Shown here: positions 54,126 to 63,382 of the stretch, in pieces | Layout: the number at the start of each line of letters is the position of its first letter | Numbering within the stretch: position 1 is the first letter of the stretch | DNA from: Rhodobiaceae bacterium | GTDB lineage: Bacteria > Pseudomonadota > Alphaproteobacteria > Rhizobiales > NORP267 | Direction: 5' to 3' | Assembly (NCBI GenBank): GCA_020441905.1 | Contig: JAGRLG010000076.1 | Span: 1 to 64,000, forward strand | Length of the DNA: 64,000 nt | Made by a program: the position numbers and the translations under genes | The notes under the pieces: model-generated | What the model was told of the DNA's origin: nothing | Seen by the model: the letters and a program-made list of their open reading frames with translations, nothing else | Databases searched by the model: none

Positions 54126-54677
54126 ATGCAGATTTCCGATTCGAATTCCGGCTATGGCTGGGCGTCCATCGCCCTGCACTGGGCTGTCTTCATAGCCGTT
54201 GCGACGCTGTTCATTCTGGGACAGCAGCTCGACGACCTGGAGCCGTCGTCGCAGGCGGCGCGAGCGATTCGCGGCCTTCATGTATCGATCGGCATGGGCG
54301 CGGCGGTGCTGATTCTGGCCCGCTTCTTCTGGCGCCTCCGGCGCGGCGTGCCGGCGAATCTGGAAGGCACGCACCTTACCGACAAGCTTGCCATGGCGGT
54401 GCGTATCGCCTTGCTGGCAACCCTGCTGGTCCTGATCGTCACCGGCCCGCTCAATGTCTGGTCGGGCGGACGCGCGATCGCTTTCTTCGACCTGTTCGCC
54501 ATTCCCTCGCCGATGGGGCGGATCGAATGGCTGCACGAAGCGCTGGAGGAAATCCACGAAATTGCCGCCAATGCCTTGCTGCCGCTGGTCGGCCTGCATG
54601 TGCTGGGCGCGCTGAAGCACCTGGTGCTGGACCGGGACGGCCGCTTTCAGGCCATGCTGCGGCCACGCCAGGCCTGA
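54126..54677 (+). CDS. Cytochrome b561 family protein
   Basis: Di-heme inner-membrane cytochrome b of the bacterial b561 (CybB) type, 183 residues with four transmembrane helices. Candidate heme-ligand histidines occur in IALHWAVF (helix 1), RGLHVSIGMG (helix 2) and GLHVLGALKH (helix 4), the pattern of the family. E. coli CybB is a superoxide:quinone oxidoreductase; the role here is inferred from the family only. AAAGGGG precedes ATG 54126. It is convergent with moeA and divergent from lexA. Confidence 0.92.
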   Translation: MQISDSNSGYGWASIALHWAVFIAVATLFILGQQLDDLEPSSQAARAIRGLHVSIGMGAAVLILARFFWRLRRGVPANLEGTHLTDKLAMAVRIALLATLLVLIVTGPLNVWSGGRAIAFFDLFAIPSPMGRIEWLHEALEEIHEIAANALLPLVGLHVLGALKHLVLDRDGRFQAMLRPRQA

Positions 54678-54690
54678 ACCGGGTTCCGGC

Positions 54691-55905
54691 TCAGATGCTA
54701 TCGAGGCCGATGATCTGAACCATGTCGCCCGCCGACGCCGCGAAGGCGTTTGGCGGGCGCACGATCAGGCAGTCGGCGCGCGCCAGCAGGGCGAGCATGG
54801 AGGAGTCCTGCTCGGAAAAGGGGGTGGCGGTGAGCACGCCATCGCCGTCGCGCGTCAGTTCGGCGCGCATATAGTGCTGGCGCAGGGTGTTCGCCTTCAG
54901 GTCGCTGCCGGCGCGCGCGAACTGACCAAGGGTTTCTTCCGAGTCCAGCCCCTGCAAGGCCAGCAAGAGCGGGAGCAGGAAGACGCGGGCGCAGACCATG
55001 GCCGATACCGGATTGCCGGGCAGGCCCATGACATGCATGTCGCCAAGGCGGCCGAACATCAGCGGTTTGCCGGGGCGCATGGCGATGCGCCAGAAATCCA
55101 GCGACATTCCTTCATCCTTGAGCGCCTGCATCACCAGGTCGTGGTCGCCGACCGAGGCGCCGCCAAGCGTTACCAGGACATCGACCTTTTCGCTGCGCGC
55201 CCTGGCGATGCATTCGGCCAGCGACTGGGTGGTGTCGCGGGCGATGCCGAGGTCGACCGCAACCGCGCCGCAGCGCTCGACAAAGGCGGCAATGCCGATG
55301 GAATTGGAGGAAATGATCTGGCCCGGCCCCGGCTCCTCGCCGGGCAGGACCAGTTCATCGCCGGTGGCCAGCACGCCGACGCGGGGGCGGCGATGGACGG
55401 GCAGGGCGGCATGGTTCATGGCGGCGGCAAGCGCGAGATGGCGCGGCGAGAGGCGCGTTCCCGGCTCCAGCAGCACGTCGCCTTGCGCGAAATCTAGCCC
55501 GGCGGGGCGGATATGGTCGCCAGGTTTTGCTGCTTCCTTGACCGTAACAATATCGCCTTCGCGGCTCGTATCTTCCTGGATGACGATGGCATCGGCGCCG
55601 TCTGGCACCGGCGCGCCGGTAAAGATACGCAGCGCCTCGCCGGCGCCCAGGGTACCGGGATGGACGAACCCGGCGGGAATATCCCCGGTGACCCTGAGCT
55701 GCACCGGCACGCTGGCGACGTCCTGCGCACGCACCGCATAGCCATCCATGGCGGAGGCGGCGAAAGGCGGCTGGGTGCGCGTCGCGGCGACGGCGCCGGC
55801 GAGCACGCGGCCATGGGCCTGCATCAGCGGCACGCTCTCGCTGCCCAGCGTCGCGGCCCCGGAAAGAATTCGGGCGCGCGCTTCCTCAACAGGCATCAAG
55901 CTCAT
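54691..55905 (-). CDS. moeA: Molybdopterin molybdenumtransferase MoeA
   Basis: Inserts molybdenum into adenylylated molybdopterin in the last step of molybdenum cofactor synthesis, 404 residues. [52 protein letters not shown] and [11 protein letters not shown] are all typical. The start overlaps the moaC stop by 4 nt. Convergent with the b561 gene, 13 bp apart, with an imperfect hairpin (54674-54694) at the junction. Confidence 0.97.
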   Translation of the reverse strand: MSLMPVEEARARILSGAATLGSESVPLMQAHGRVLAGAVAATRTQPPFAASAMDGYAVRAQDVASVPVQLRVTGDIPAGFVHPGTLGAGEALRIFTGAPVPDGADAIVIQEDTSREGDIVTVKEAAKPGDHIRPAGLDFAQGDVLLEPGTRLSPRHLALAAAMNHAALPVHRRPRVGVLATGDELVLPGEEPGPGQIISSNSIGIAAFVERCGAVAVDLGIARDTTQSLAECIARARSEKVDVLVTLGGASVGDHDLVMQALKDEGMSLDFWRIAMRPGKPLMFGRLGDMHVMGLPGNPVSAMVCARVFLLPLLLALQGLDSEETLGQFARAGSDLKANTLRQHYMRAELTRDGDGVLTATPFSEQDSSMLALLARADCLIVRPPNAFAASAGDMVQIIGLDSI

Positions 55906-56387
55906 TTGTCCACCTTGTAATGTCCGGAGCGCCCGCCCGACTTTTCAAGCAGGCGGATATCTGAAATGCGCATCGCCTTGTCGGCGGCCTTGACCATGTC
56001 GTAGACGGTCAGGCAGGCCACCGAAACCGCGGTGAGAGCCTCCATCTCGACCCCGGTCTGGCCGGTGACGATGGCGGTGGCGGTGACATGGATCGAACCG
56101 GTGCCGGCGTCGGGGGTCAGATCCACCGAAACCTTGGTCAGCGCCAGGGGATGGCAGAGCGGGATCAGCTCATGGGTGCGCTTGGCGGCCATGATGCCGG
56201 CGAGGCGCGCAACGCCAAGCACGTCGCCCTTCTTGGCGTCACCGGCCAGGATCAATTCCAGGGTTTCCGGCTTCATGAAGACGCGGCCTTCGGCAACGGC
56301 GACGCGCCTGGTCGCGGACTTGTCGCCGACATCGACCATCTGGGCCTGTCCGCTCTTGTCGATATGGGTCAGTTTAGGCTTGGTCAT
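55902..56387 (-). CDS. moaC: Cyclic pyranopterin monophosphate synthase MoaC
   Basis: With MoaA converts GTP to cPMP, first stage of molybdenum cofactor synthesis; 161 residues. Conserved [57 protein letters not shown] with the catalytic Lys/Asp. Overlaps trpC and moeA by 4 nt each, so it is translationally coupled within the trp-moa operon. Confidence 0.97.
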   Translation of the reverse strand: MTKPKLTHIDKSGQAQMVDVGDKSATRRVAVAEGRVFMKPETLELILAGDAKKGDVLGVARLAGIMAAKRTHELIPLCHPLALTKVSVDLTPDAGTGSIHVTATAIVTGQTGVEMEALTAVSVACLTVYDMVKAADKAMRISDIRLLEKSGGRSGHYKVDK

Positions 56388-57208
56388 CGAGTTGCCCCGG
56401 CGCTGCTTGCTGGCGCGTCCTTGCGCAGGATTTCGCGGGTCGCGGCGGCGACATCGCTTGCGCGCATCAGGCTTTCGCCGATCAGGAAAGCCTCGATTCC
56501 GGCGGCCGAAAGGCGGGCCAGGTCGGCGCTCGAGAACAAGCCGCTTTCGCCGATAATTAGCCGCTCCGCCGGCACCAGCGGCGCCAGCCTCTCGCTGGTT
56601 TCAAGGCTGGTCCGGAAGGTCTTCAGGTTGCGGTTGTTGATGCCGATCAGCGGTGTCTTGAGCCTTAAGGCGCGGGAAAGCTCGGCCTCGTCATGCACCT
56701 CGGCAATGACATCCATGCCCCAGTTTCCGGCCTCCGCCTCAAGGGCGGCGGCGGTGTCGTCATCGACGGCGGCCATGATGATGAGAATGCAGTCGGCGCC
56801 CCAGGCCCGCGCCTGCGTGACCTGATAGGGGTCGAACATGAAATCCTTGCGCAGCACGGGCAGGGCGCACGCCTCACGCGCCGCGATCAGGAAGTCGGGA
56901 TGGCCCTGGAAGCTCGGGCCGTCGGTGAGAACGGACAGGCAGGCGGCGCCGCCCTCCTCATAGGCCCGCGCCAGCGCCGGGGGATCGAAATCGGCGCGGA
57001 TCAGGCCCTTGGACGGGCTGGCCTTCTTGATTTCGGCAATGAGGCCATAGCGGCCGGCCGCGATCTTGGCCCGCAGCGCCGCCGCGAAACCGCGCGGGGC
57101 ATCTTGGCTCGCCGCCAACCGGCGCAATTCGTCAATTGATTTCAACGCCTTGGCGGCGCGGATTTCCTCGCGCTTGTAGTCTGCAATCTTGGTCAGGATA
57201 TCAGCCAT
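56384..57208 (-). CDS. trpC: Indole-3-glycerol phosphate synthase
   Basis: Fourth step of tryptophan synthesis, a TIM barrel of 274 residues, not fused to trp[66 protein letters not shown], and [11 protein letters not shown] are all present, including the catalytic Lys and Glu residues in these motifs. 11 bp after trpD, overlapping moaC by 4 nt. Confidence 0.97.
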   Translation of the reverse strand: MADILTKIADYKREEIRAAKALKSIDELRRLAASQDAPRGFAAALRAKIAAGRYGLIAEIKKASPSKGLIRADFDPPALARAYEEGGAACLSVLTDGPSFQGHPDFLIAAREACALPVLRKDFMFDPYQVTQARAWGADCILIIMAAVDDDTAAALEAEAGNWGMDVIAEVHDEAELSRALRLKTPLIGINNRNLKTFRTSLETSERLAPLVPAERLIIGESGLFSSADLARLSAAGIEAFLIGESLMRASDVAAATREILRKDAPASSAGATR

Positions 57209-57219
57209 GGCAATGCGGC

Positions 57220-58242
57220 TCAGCTGCCGGAAGCGGCATTGGATACCGCGACCAGCCTTTCCAGAACGGCGGCTGCTTTGCCCTGGTCGAGGGCGGCGCG
57301 GGCCAGGTCGGCTCCCGCGGCCAGATCTCCGGCTTTCCCGGCAATGACCAGCGCCGCGGCGGCATTGAAGATGACGATATCGCGGTAGGCGCTCTTTTCT
57401 CCAGCCAACACACCGCGCAGGGCCTGAGCATTGTCCTCGGCGCTGCCGCCCTTGAGATCCTCGGCGCGCGCGCGCGCGATCCCGGCGTCCTCGGGATTGA
57501 TCTCGAAGGTGGTCACCTTGCCGTCCTTCAGTTCGGCGACCCTGGTCGCTCCGGTGGTGGTGATTTCATCAAGACCCCCGCCGTGGCAGATCCAGACCGC
57601 CTCGGCGTCGAGATTTTTCATGACATGGGCCAGCGGCTCGACCCATTCGGGCGAAAAGACCCCGATCAACTGGCGCCGGGTGCGCGCCGGATTGGAGAGC
57701 GGGCCGAGCAGGTTGAAGATGGTGCGGGTGCCAAGCTCGACGCGGGCCGGGCCGACATGCTTCATCGCCGCGTGATGGGCGGGGGCGAACATGAAGCCGA
57801 CACCTGCCTCGCGCACGCATCTGGCGATCAGCTCCGGCCCGATGTCGATATTGACGCCAAGTGCCATGAGCACGTCGGCGGAGCCGGATTTCGAGGACAG
57901 GGCGCGATTGCCGTGCTTGGCGACGGGAACGCCGCAACCGGCGACAACGAAGGCGGTGCAGGTGGAAATGTTGAAGGTGCCGGAAGCGTCGCCGCCGGTT
58001 CCGACGATATCGACGGCGCCGGCGGGCGCATCGACGGTCAGCATCTTGGCTCGCATGGTGGCCACGGCGCCGGTGATCTCGTCGACGGTTTCGCCGCGCA
58101 CCCGCAGCCCCATAAGAAAGCCGCCGATCTGTGCCGGCGTCGCTTCGCCCGACATGATGACATTGAAGGCGTCGGCAGCCTCGGCCACGCTCAGGGACTG
58201 GCCGCCGGCAACCTTGGCGATAAGGCTTTTCAAGTCGGACAT
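57220..58242 (-). CDS. trpD: Anthranilate phosphoribosyltransferase
   Basis: Transfers phosphoribosyl from PRPP to anthranilate, 340 residues. The glycine-rich PRPP site is [31 protein letters not shown] and [40 protein letters not shown] are conserved. It is not fused to trpG. The 74-bp gap after trpG shows no leader or terminator. Confidence 0.97.
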   Translation of the reverse strand: MSDLKSLIAKVAGGQSLSVAEAADAFNVIMSGEATPAQIGGFLMGLRVRGETVDEITGAVATMRAKMLTVDAPAGAVDIVGTGGDASGTFNISTCTAFVVAGCGVPVAKHGNRALSSKSGSADVLMALGVNIDIGPELIARCVREAGVGFMFAPAHHAAMKHVGPARVELGTRTIFNLLGPLSNPARTRRQLIGVFSPEWVEPLAHVMKNLDAEAVWICHGGGLDEITTTGATRVAELKDGKVTTFEINPEDAGIARARAEDLKGGSAEDNAQALRGVLAGEKSAYRDIVIFNAAAALVIAGKAGDLAAGADLARAALDQGKAAAVLERLVAVSNAASGS

Positions 58243-58316
58243 ATCGTTTCCGCCGTTACTTCCGGTGCTCAGGGATTAAACCGGCCCGCGCCCGCGTGCA
58301 AGCGGCGCAGCCGCAT

Positions 58317-58925
58317 TCAGCCATTTGCAGCCCTGCGGCCCGCGGAATTCCAGCGCGCCGCGAGATGGAGGAAATTCGACAGCAGGCGATGGCCATGCTG
58401 GGACGCGATGCTTTCCGGGTGAAACTGGACACCGCAGATCGGCAGTTCGCGGTGCTCGATCGCCATGGCGAGGCCGCTGTCGTCCTCGGCGGTGACTTTC
58501 AGGCGTGGCGGCATGGATTCGCGCTCTACGACCAGCGAGTGATAGCGCGTGGCGTCGAAGCGTTCCGGCATATCGTCGAACAAGGGCCCGCCGTGGTGGG
58601 TGATCGGCGTCACCTTGCCATGGAGCAGGCTCGGTGCGCGCACCACCTTGCCGCCGAAGGCCTGGCCGATGGACTGCATGCCGAGGCAGACGCCAAACAG
58701 CGGCACGGCGCGCCTTTCGGCCTCGCTGACCGCATCGAGGCAGATGCCTGCCTCATTGGGCGTGCAGGGGCCGGGCGACAGCACGATGGCCTCGACATCC
58801 TCGGCGAAAAGATCGGGGATTGCGACCTTGTCATTGCGGTGGACGCGGATCTGCGCACCGAGTTCACCCAGATAGTGAACCAAGTTGTAGGTGAAGCTGT
58901 CGTAATTATCGATCACGACCAGCAT
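58317..58925 (-). CDS. trpG: Anthranilate synthase component II (glutamine amidotransferase)
   Basis: Supplies ammonia from glutamine to TrpE, 202 residues, class I amidotransferase. IDNYDSFTYNLVHYLGELG at the start, nucleophile Cys80 in FGVCLGMQ, and the His-Glu of the triad in GVQFHPESIAS. The same family serves folate synthesis as PabA, and one protein may do both. Starts 15 bp after trpE. Confidence 0.96.
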   Translation of the reverse strand: MLVVIDNYDSFTYNLVHYLGELGAQIRVHRNDKVAIPDLFAEDVEAIVLSPGPCTPNEAGICLDAVSEAERRAVPLFGVCLGMQSIGQAFGGKVVRAPSLLHGKVTPITHHGGPLFDDMPERFDATRYHSLVVERESMPPRLKVTAEDDSGLAMAIEHRELPICGVQFHPESIASQHGHRLLSNFLHLAARWNSAGRRAANG

Positions 58926-58940
58926 GGCGCCCGCTCTCCC

Positions 58941-60455
58941 TTACTGCGCGCGCCCGGCGCGGGCGGCGAAGCGAACCGCCTCGTCGCCGGCGCGAAACAG
59001 CGCCTTGGCCTTGTTGACGCATTCCGTCTGTTCGCTTTCGGGCACGGAATCGGCGACAATTCCGGCGCCGGCCTGCACATACATGCGCCCGTCCTTGATG
59101 ACGGCGGTGCGCAACACGATACAGGTATCCATGTTGCCGTCGGCGGAAAAATATCCGACGCAGCCGGCATAGATGCCGCGTTTCTCGCTTTCCAGCTCAT
59201 CGATGATCTGCATCGCCCGCACCTTTGGCGCGCCCGACACGGTACCGGCGGGAAATCCCGCGATCAGCGCGTCGAGAGCGTCGTGGGGTGGCGCCAGGGC
59301 GCCAGTGACATTGGAGACGATGTGCATGACCTGGCTGTAATATTCGAGGAAGAACTGGTCGGTGACCTTGACCGAGCCGATTTCCGCTACCCGGCCGACA
59401 TCGTTGCGTCCCAGATCGAGCAGCATCAGGTGTTCGGCGCGCTCTTTCGGATCGGCCAGCAATTCCTCTGCATTGGCCTTGTCCTCGGACGGCGTGGCGC
59501 CGCGCGGCCTGGTGCCGGCGATGGGGCGTATGGTGACCTCGCCATTGCGCACGCGGACCAGGATTTCCGGGCTTGAGCCGGCGATGGCGAAACCGCCGAA
59601 GTCGAGAAAATAGAGGAACGGCGCCGGGTTGACGCGCCTCAAGGCGCGGTAGAGGGCGAAAGGCGGCAAGTCGAAGGGGGCCTCGAAACGCTGGCTGAGG
59701 ACAACCTGAAAGATATCCCCGGCGGAGATATAGTCCTTGGCCCTGGCGACCATTTCCTTGTAGCGCTGCGGCGCGGTATTGGAGCTGATCGCGCGGTGGG
59801 CGGAAAGGTCCACTGGCTCCGCGGTCTGCTTGAGCGGCATATCGAGGGCGTCGATAACGGCGTTGAGCCGTTCCTCGGCCCTGGCGAAAGCCGCCTTTGC
59901 CGAAACACCGGCACGCGGGCGCACCGGGGTAACGACGGTGATCTCGTCCTTGATGGCGTCGAAGACGACGATGACGCGGGGGCGGATGAGCACCGCCTCG
60001 GGCAGGCCGAGCACATCCTCGTTGGGCGGCCCGATATCCTCCATCTGGCGCACCATGTCATAGCCAAGATAGCCGAAGACCCCGGCGGCCATGGGCGGCA
60101 GGCCCTCCGGCAATTCGATGCGCGATTCGACGATCAATTTGCGCAGCGCGGCCAGCGGCGGCTCATCGCAGGGCGTGAAAGCCTGCGCGTCCTGGTCCGG
60201 CGCGCGGTTGATTTCGGCGATATCGCCCTGCGAGCGCCAGATCAGGTCGGGATCGAACCCGATGATCGAATAGCGGCCGCGCACGGCGCCGCCCTCGACC
60301 GATTCGAGCAGGAAGGCATTGGCCTTGGTGCCGGCGAGCTTGAGCATGGCCGAAACCGGGGTTTCGAGATCGGCGACCAGGCGGGTCCATACCACCTGGG
60401 CCGCGCCGCCGCGGTGGCGCGTCTCGAAACTCTCATAGTCGGGTTCAATCAGCAT
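58941..60455 (-). CDS. trpE: Anthranilate synthase component I
   Basis: Converts chorismate to anthranilate, 504 residues. The N-terminal part has the tryptophan feedback motif region (AFLLESVEGGAVRGRYSIIGF), the C-terminal chorismate-binding domain has FQVVLSQRFE, GTRPRGATPSEDKANAEELLADPKERAEHLMLLDLGRNDVGRV and AGFPAGTVSGAPKVRAMQIIDELE. Tryptophan inhibition is likely from the LLES motif. Only 18 bp separate it from ppiD upstream, leaving no room for an attenuator leader. Confidence 0.98.
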   Translation of the reverse strand: MLIEPDYESFETRHRGGAAQVVWTRLVADLETPVSAMLKLAGTKANAFLLESVEGGAVRGRYSIIGFDPDLIWRSQGDIAEINRAPDQDAQAFTPCDEPPLAALRKLIVESRIELPEGLPPMAAGVFGYLGYDMVRQMEDIGPPNEDVLGLPEAVLIRPRVIVVFDAIKDEITVVTPVRPRAGVSAKAAFARAEERLNAVIDALDMPLKQTAEPVDLSAHRAISSNTAPQRYKEMVARAKDYISAGDIFQVVLSQRFEAPFDLPPFALYRALRRVNPAPFLYFLDFGGFAIAGSSPEILVRVRNGEVTIRPIAGTRPRGATPSEDKANAEELLADPKERAEHLMLLDLGRNDVGRVAEIGSVKVTDQFFLEYYSQVMHIVSNVTGALAPPHDALDALIAGFPAGTVSGAPKVRAMQIIDELESEKRGIYAGCVGYFSADGNMDTCIVLRTAVIKDGRMYVQAGAGIVADSVPESEQTECVNKAKALFRAGDEAVRFAARAGRAQ

Positions 60456-60473
60456 TGGCGCTGGCTCTCCCGC

Positions 60474-62363
60474 TCAGCGCTCGCCGAGAACGGACTGAAG
60501 CGTCTGCTGATTGACGGAAACCCCGAAGCGGTCCTGCATGGCGCCGATATAGGCGGTCAGCAGGCTGCTGGACAGAGAATTGGCGATACCATCTACGATC
60601 TGGCGGGTGTCGTCGCCGTCCGGCTTGAATTCCGGCGCGGTGACGGAGGCAACCTGAAGCAGCACCCGGTCGGCGCCGTTGGCGTGGCTCGACGCGGCAT
60701 AGGCTTTTTCGGGCAGGGCAAAGGCATTGGCGATGGCGGCCGGCGACAGGCTGTCGTCGCTGGCCGACCGCTTGAGCGAGCCCGTGGTCTGGACGCTGGC
60801 GCCCAACTCGCCGGCTATCTTCTCCAGGTCCTCGCCGCCCTTCAGGCGCGCCAGAAGGGCGTCGGCCTTGGCGGCGAGCCGGCGGGCCGTCTCCTCCTTG
60901 CGCCAGGCGGCAACGACATCGGCGCGCGCTTCCTCGAAGCTACGCTGGCTCTCCGGCGCCACATCGAGAACGTTGAGCCAGACAAACCCGCCCCCCGGGG
61001 TCTGGAGCGCATCGAGTTCAAGGCCCTGGTCGCTGTCAAACGCGACCTGAACGACGTCGCCCGCCGCCGGCAGACCGGTGACTTCCTTGCCCGAGCCGTC
61101 GCGGCCCCTGGCATCGAGCTGATCTATGACGCGGTAGGGGAGGTTGAGCTTGGCGGCGATATCGGAAAAGGAGGCGCCGCTGGCGCGCTCGTCCTCGACG
61201 GCGGTATAAATATCGAGCACCTTGCCCGCCGCCTTGTCCCTGGCCAGTTCGGCGCTGATTTCGCCACGCACATCGTCCAGCGTCTTGACCGTCCCGGCCT
61301 CGATGCCGGTGATCTTGAGGATGACGGCGCCAAGGGCGGTCTTGACCGGTTCGCTGACCTGGCCCTCGCGCAGGGCAAAGGCGGCTTCGGCGACGGCCTG
61401 GTCCAGCATTTCCGATTTGGCAAAGCGCCCGAGCAATACGTCATTGTCGGACAGGTTGCGCTCGGTGGCGATCGCGGCAAAGCCGGCTCCGGTCTTGATG
61501 CGGTCCGACGCCGCCTGAGCTTCTTCCAGCGTCGGGAAGACGATCTGCTTTATCTCGCGCCGCTCCGGCGCGTTGAAGCTGTCCTTGCGCGACTCGTAGG
61601 CGGCGGAGATCTCTTCCTCCGGCACCTCGATCGACTTGGCCATCTCGGCCGGGTCGACGTCTATCAATTCGATCTTGCGCAATTCGGGCTTGCGAAAAGC
61701 CGCCTTGTTGCCTTCGAAGAATTCGGTCAGGGCCGCGTCGTCCGGATCGCCAATGGGGTCCAGCGCGGCGGCGCCGACCGTGACATAGGAAATGGTGCGC
61801 TCCTCGTGCTGGAAGCGATGCACCGCCTCCAGCAGGACGCGCGGCGGCTCGCCGGTGGCGCCAATCGCGGTGGCGATCTGCTGGCGCAGATGGCGGCGGC
61901 GTTCCAGCGCGATATAGCGCGGCTCGGTCAGGCCGTTGGAACGCAGGACCTGCTCGAAATAGGAGCGGTTGAACTTGCCGAACGAGTCCTGAAAGCTGGG
62001 GTCGAGGGTGACCGACCGCACGATCGCCTCGTCGCTGATACCGAGCTTGCGCTGGCGGGCGTCATTGTCGAGGGTCGCCTCGCTGATGAGTTGGCCGAGT
62101 ACGCGGCGGTCGAGGCCGAAGGCGCGGGCCTGGTCGAGGCTGACAGCGCTGCCGATCTGGCGCCCCACCTGCTGCATTTCGCGCTGGAAGGCAAAGCGGA
62201 ATTCCTCGGCGCCGACATCGGTCTTGCCGACGGTGACCAGGGCTTGCGAGCGGTAGCCGCCGAAGATGTCGGCGACACCCCAGACACCGAAACTGATCAC
62301 CAGCAGGCCCATGAATATCTTGGCGACCCAGCCGCCGGCGTGTTTTCTCATTACATCAAGCAT
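60474..62363 (-). CDS. ppiD: PpiD-like periplasmic peptidyl-prolyl isomerase/chaperone
   Basis: Inner-membrane-anchored folding factor for exported proteins, 629 residues. A cytoplasmic start (MLDVMRKHAGGWVAK), one transmembrane helix at about residues 16-33 (FMGLLVISFGVWGVADIFGG), a SurA-type N-terminal chaperone domain, and a parvulin-like region around 260-360 (ERREIKQIVFPTLEEAQAA...ALREGQVSEPVKTALGAVILKI). Parvulin domains in PpiD are often inactive; activity here cannot be judged. First gene of the trp operon by spacing, a conserved alphaproteobacterial arrangement. Divergent from tpiA. Confidence 0.9.
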   Translation of the reverse strand: MLDVMRKHAGGWVAKIFMGLLVISFGVWGVADIFGGYRSQALVTVGKTDVGAEEFRFAFQREMQQVGRQIGSAVSLDQARAFGLDRRVLGQLISEATLDNDARQRKLGISDEAIVRSVTLDPSFQDSFGKFNRSYFEQVLRSNGLTEPRYIALERRRHLRQQIATAIGATGEPPRVLLEAVHRFQHEERTISYVTVGAAALDPIGDPDDAALTEFFEGNKAAFRKPELRKIELIDVDPAEMAKSIEVPEEEISAAYESRKDSFNAPERREIKQIVFPTLEEAQAASDRIKTGAGFAAIATERNLSDNDVLLGRFAKSEMLDQAVAEAAFALREGQVSEPVKTALGAVILKITGIEAGTVKTLDDVRGEISAELARDKAAGKVLDIYTAVEDERASGASFSDIAAKLNLPYRVIDQLDARGRDGSGKEVTGLPAAGDVVQVAFDSDQGLELDALQTPGGGFVWLNVLDVAPESQRSFEEARADVVAAWRKEETARRLAAKADALLARLKGGEDLEKIAGELGASVQTTGSLKRSASDDSLSPAAIANAFALPEKAYAASSHANGADRVLLQVASVTAPEFKPDGDDTRQIVDGIANSLSSSLLTAYIGAMQDRFGVSVNQQTLQSVLGER

Positions 62364-62448
62364 CGGAACCTACTTTTTCTGGTGCGCCCTGGCGGCCCAG
62401 GTTGGTGCGCCGCAAGGGTGGCGGGTCTGGAGCGGCGGCATCATAGGT

Positions 62449-62498
62449 AAGTGACGGTGCGCCAGCAAGACCGCTGCTTGGGCTAAGTGACAAGTGAC
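62449..62498 (+). repeat. Three AAGTGAC direct repeats in the ppiD/tpiA divergent region
   Basis: AAGTGAC occurs at 62449-62455, 62485-62491 and 62492-62498, the last two in tandem. The 263-bp region between the divergent genes should hold both promoters. The repeats might be operator half-sites, but nothing else supports this. Confidence 0.35.
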
Positions 62499-62626
62499 AA
62501 ACGGGGCCGGGGCAGCTTTTCCCGGTGGCCCGGGCCTGCTAAAGACGGCCCCATGCCGGCCCGCAATTGGACGCGGGCGCCGCCACCCTGTAGACGGGGT
62601 GCAAGATTGCAGAATTCGGAGGACAG

Positions 62627-63382
62627 ATGACCGGCAGGACACCCATCGTTGCGGGAAACTGGAAAATGAACGGCCTCAAGGCATCCAAAGGTGAAATCGA
62701 GGCCATTATTTCAGGTCTTGGAACGGGACCGGCGCCGCGCGCCGAAGCCTTGATCTGTCCGCCGGCAACGCTGGTGGCGGGATTTGCCGAAATCGCGTCG
62801 TCTTCCGCCCTCGCGATCGGCGCCCAGGACTGCCACGCCAGGGTGTCCGGCGCCCATACCGGCGATATATCGGCGCAAATGCTGGCCGATGCCGGCGCCA
62901 GCTCGATCATCGTCGGCCATTCGGAGCGGCGCGCCGACCATGGCGAGAGCAACGAGACAGTGCGCGCCAAGGCGGCGGCGGTGCTCGGCGAAAGGCTTAC
63001 CGCGATCATTTGCGTTGGCGAAACCGAAGCCGAGCGCAAGGGCGGCAAGACCCTTGAAGTGGTCGCCGGGCAATTGCGCGGTTCGCTTCCCGAAGGCGCC
63101 AATGCCGCCAATACCGTGATTGCCTATGAGCCGGTCTGGGCCATCGGGACCGGACTGACCCCGACAACCGGCGATGTCGGCGAGGTTCACGACATGATTC
63201 GCCGCGAACTGGAAAACCTGGCCGGCGGGGAAGCGGCAGGCATGCGCATCCTGTATGGCGGCTCGGTGAAACCTTCCAATGCGGCGGAATTGATGGCGAT
63301 CGACAATGTCGATGGCGCCCTGGTCGGCGGCGCCAGTCTCAAGGCGGACGACTTCCTTGCGATTCTTTCGGTTTACCGCTGA
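62627..63382 (+). CDS. tpiA: Triose-phosphate isomerase
   Basis: Interconverts dihydroxyacetone phosphate and glyceraldehyde 3-phosphate, 251 residues. Asn11 and Lys13 in AGNWKMNG, catalytic His98 in IIVGHSERR, Glu168 in [11 protein letters not shown], and the phosphate-binding ILYGGSVKP near the end. TTCGGAGGACAG precedes the ATG. In many Alphaproteobacteria secG follows tpiA; here a transporter gene follows with a TGATG-type one-base overlap. Confidence 0.98.
   Translation: MTGRTPIVAGNWKMNGLKASKGEIEAIISGLGTGPAPRAEALICPPATLVAGFAEIASSSALAIGAQDCHARVSGAHTGDISAQMLADAGASSIIVGHSERRADHGESNETVRAKAAAVLGERLTAIICVGETEAERKGGKTLEVVAGQLRGSLPEGANAANTVIAYEPVWAIGTGLTPTTGDVGEVHDMIRRELENLAGGEAAGMRILYGGSVKPSNAAELMAIDNVDGALVGGASLKADDFLAILSVYR

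Noticed and set aside
54674-54694. Imperfect hairpin between the convergent b561 and moeA genes as a bidirectional terminator.
   Set aside because: The stem has a mismatch and no T-run on either strand; kept only as a remark.
60456-60473. Tryptophan attenuator before trpE.
   Set aside because: Only 18 bp lie between ppiD and trpE, with no leader peptide or hairpin set.
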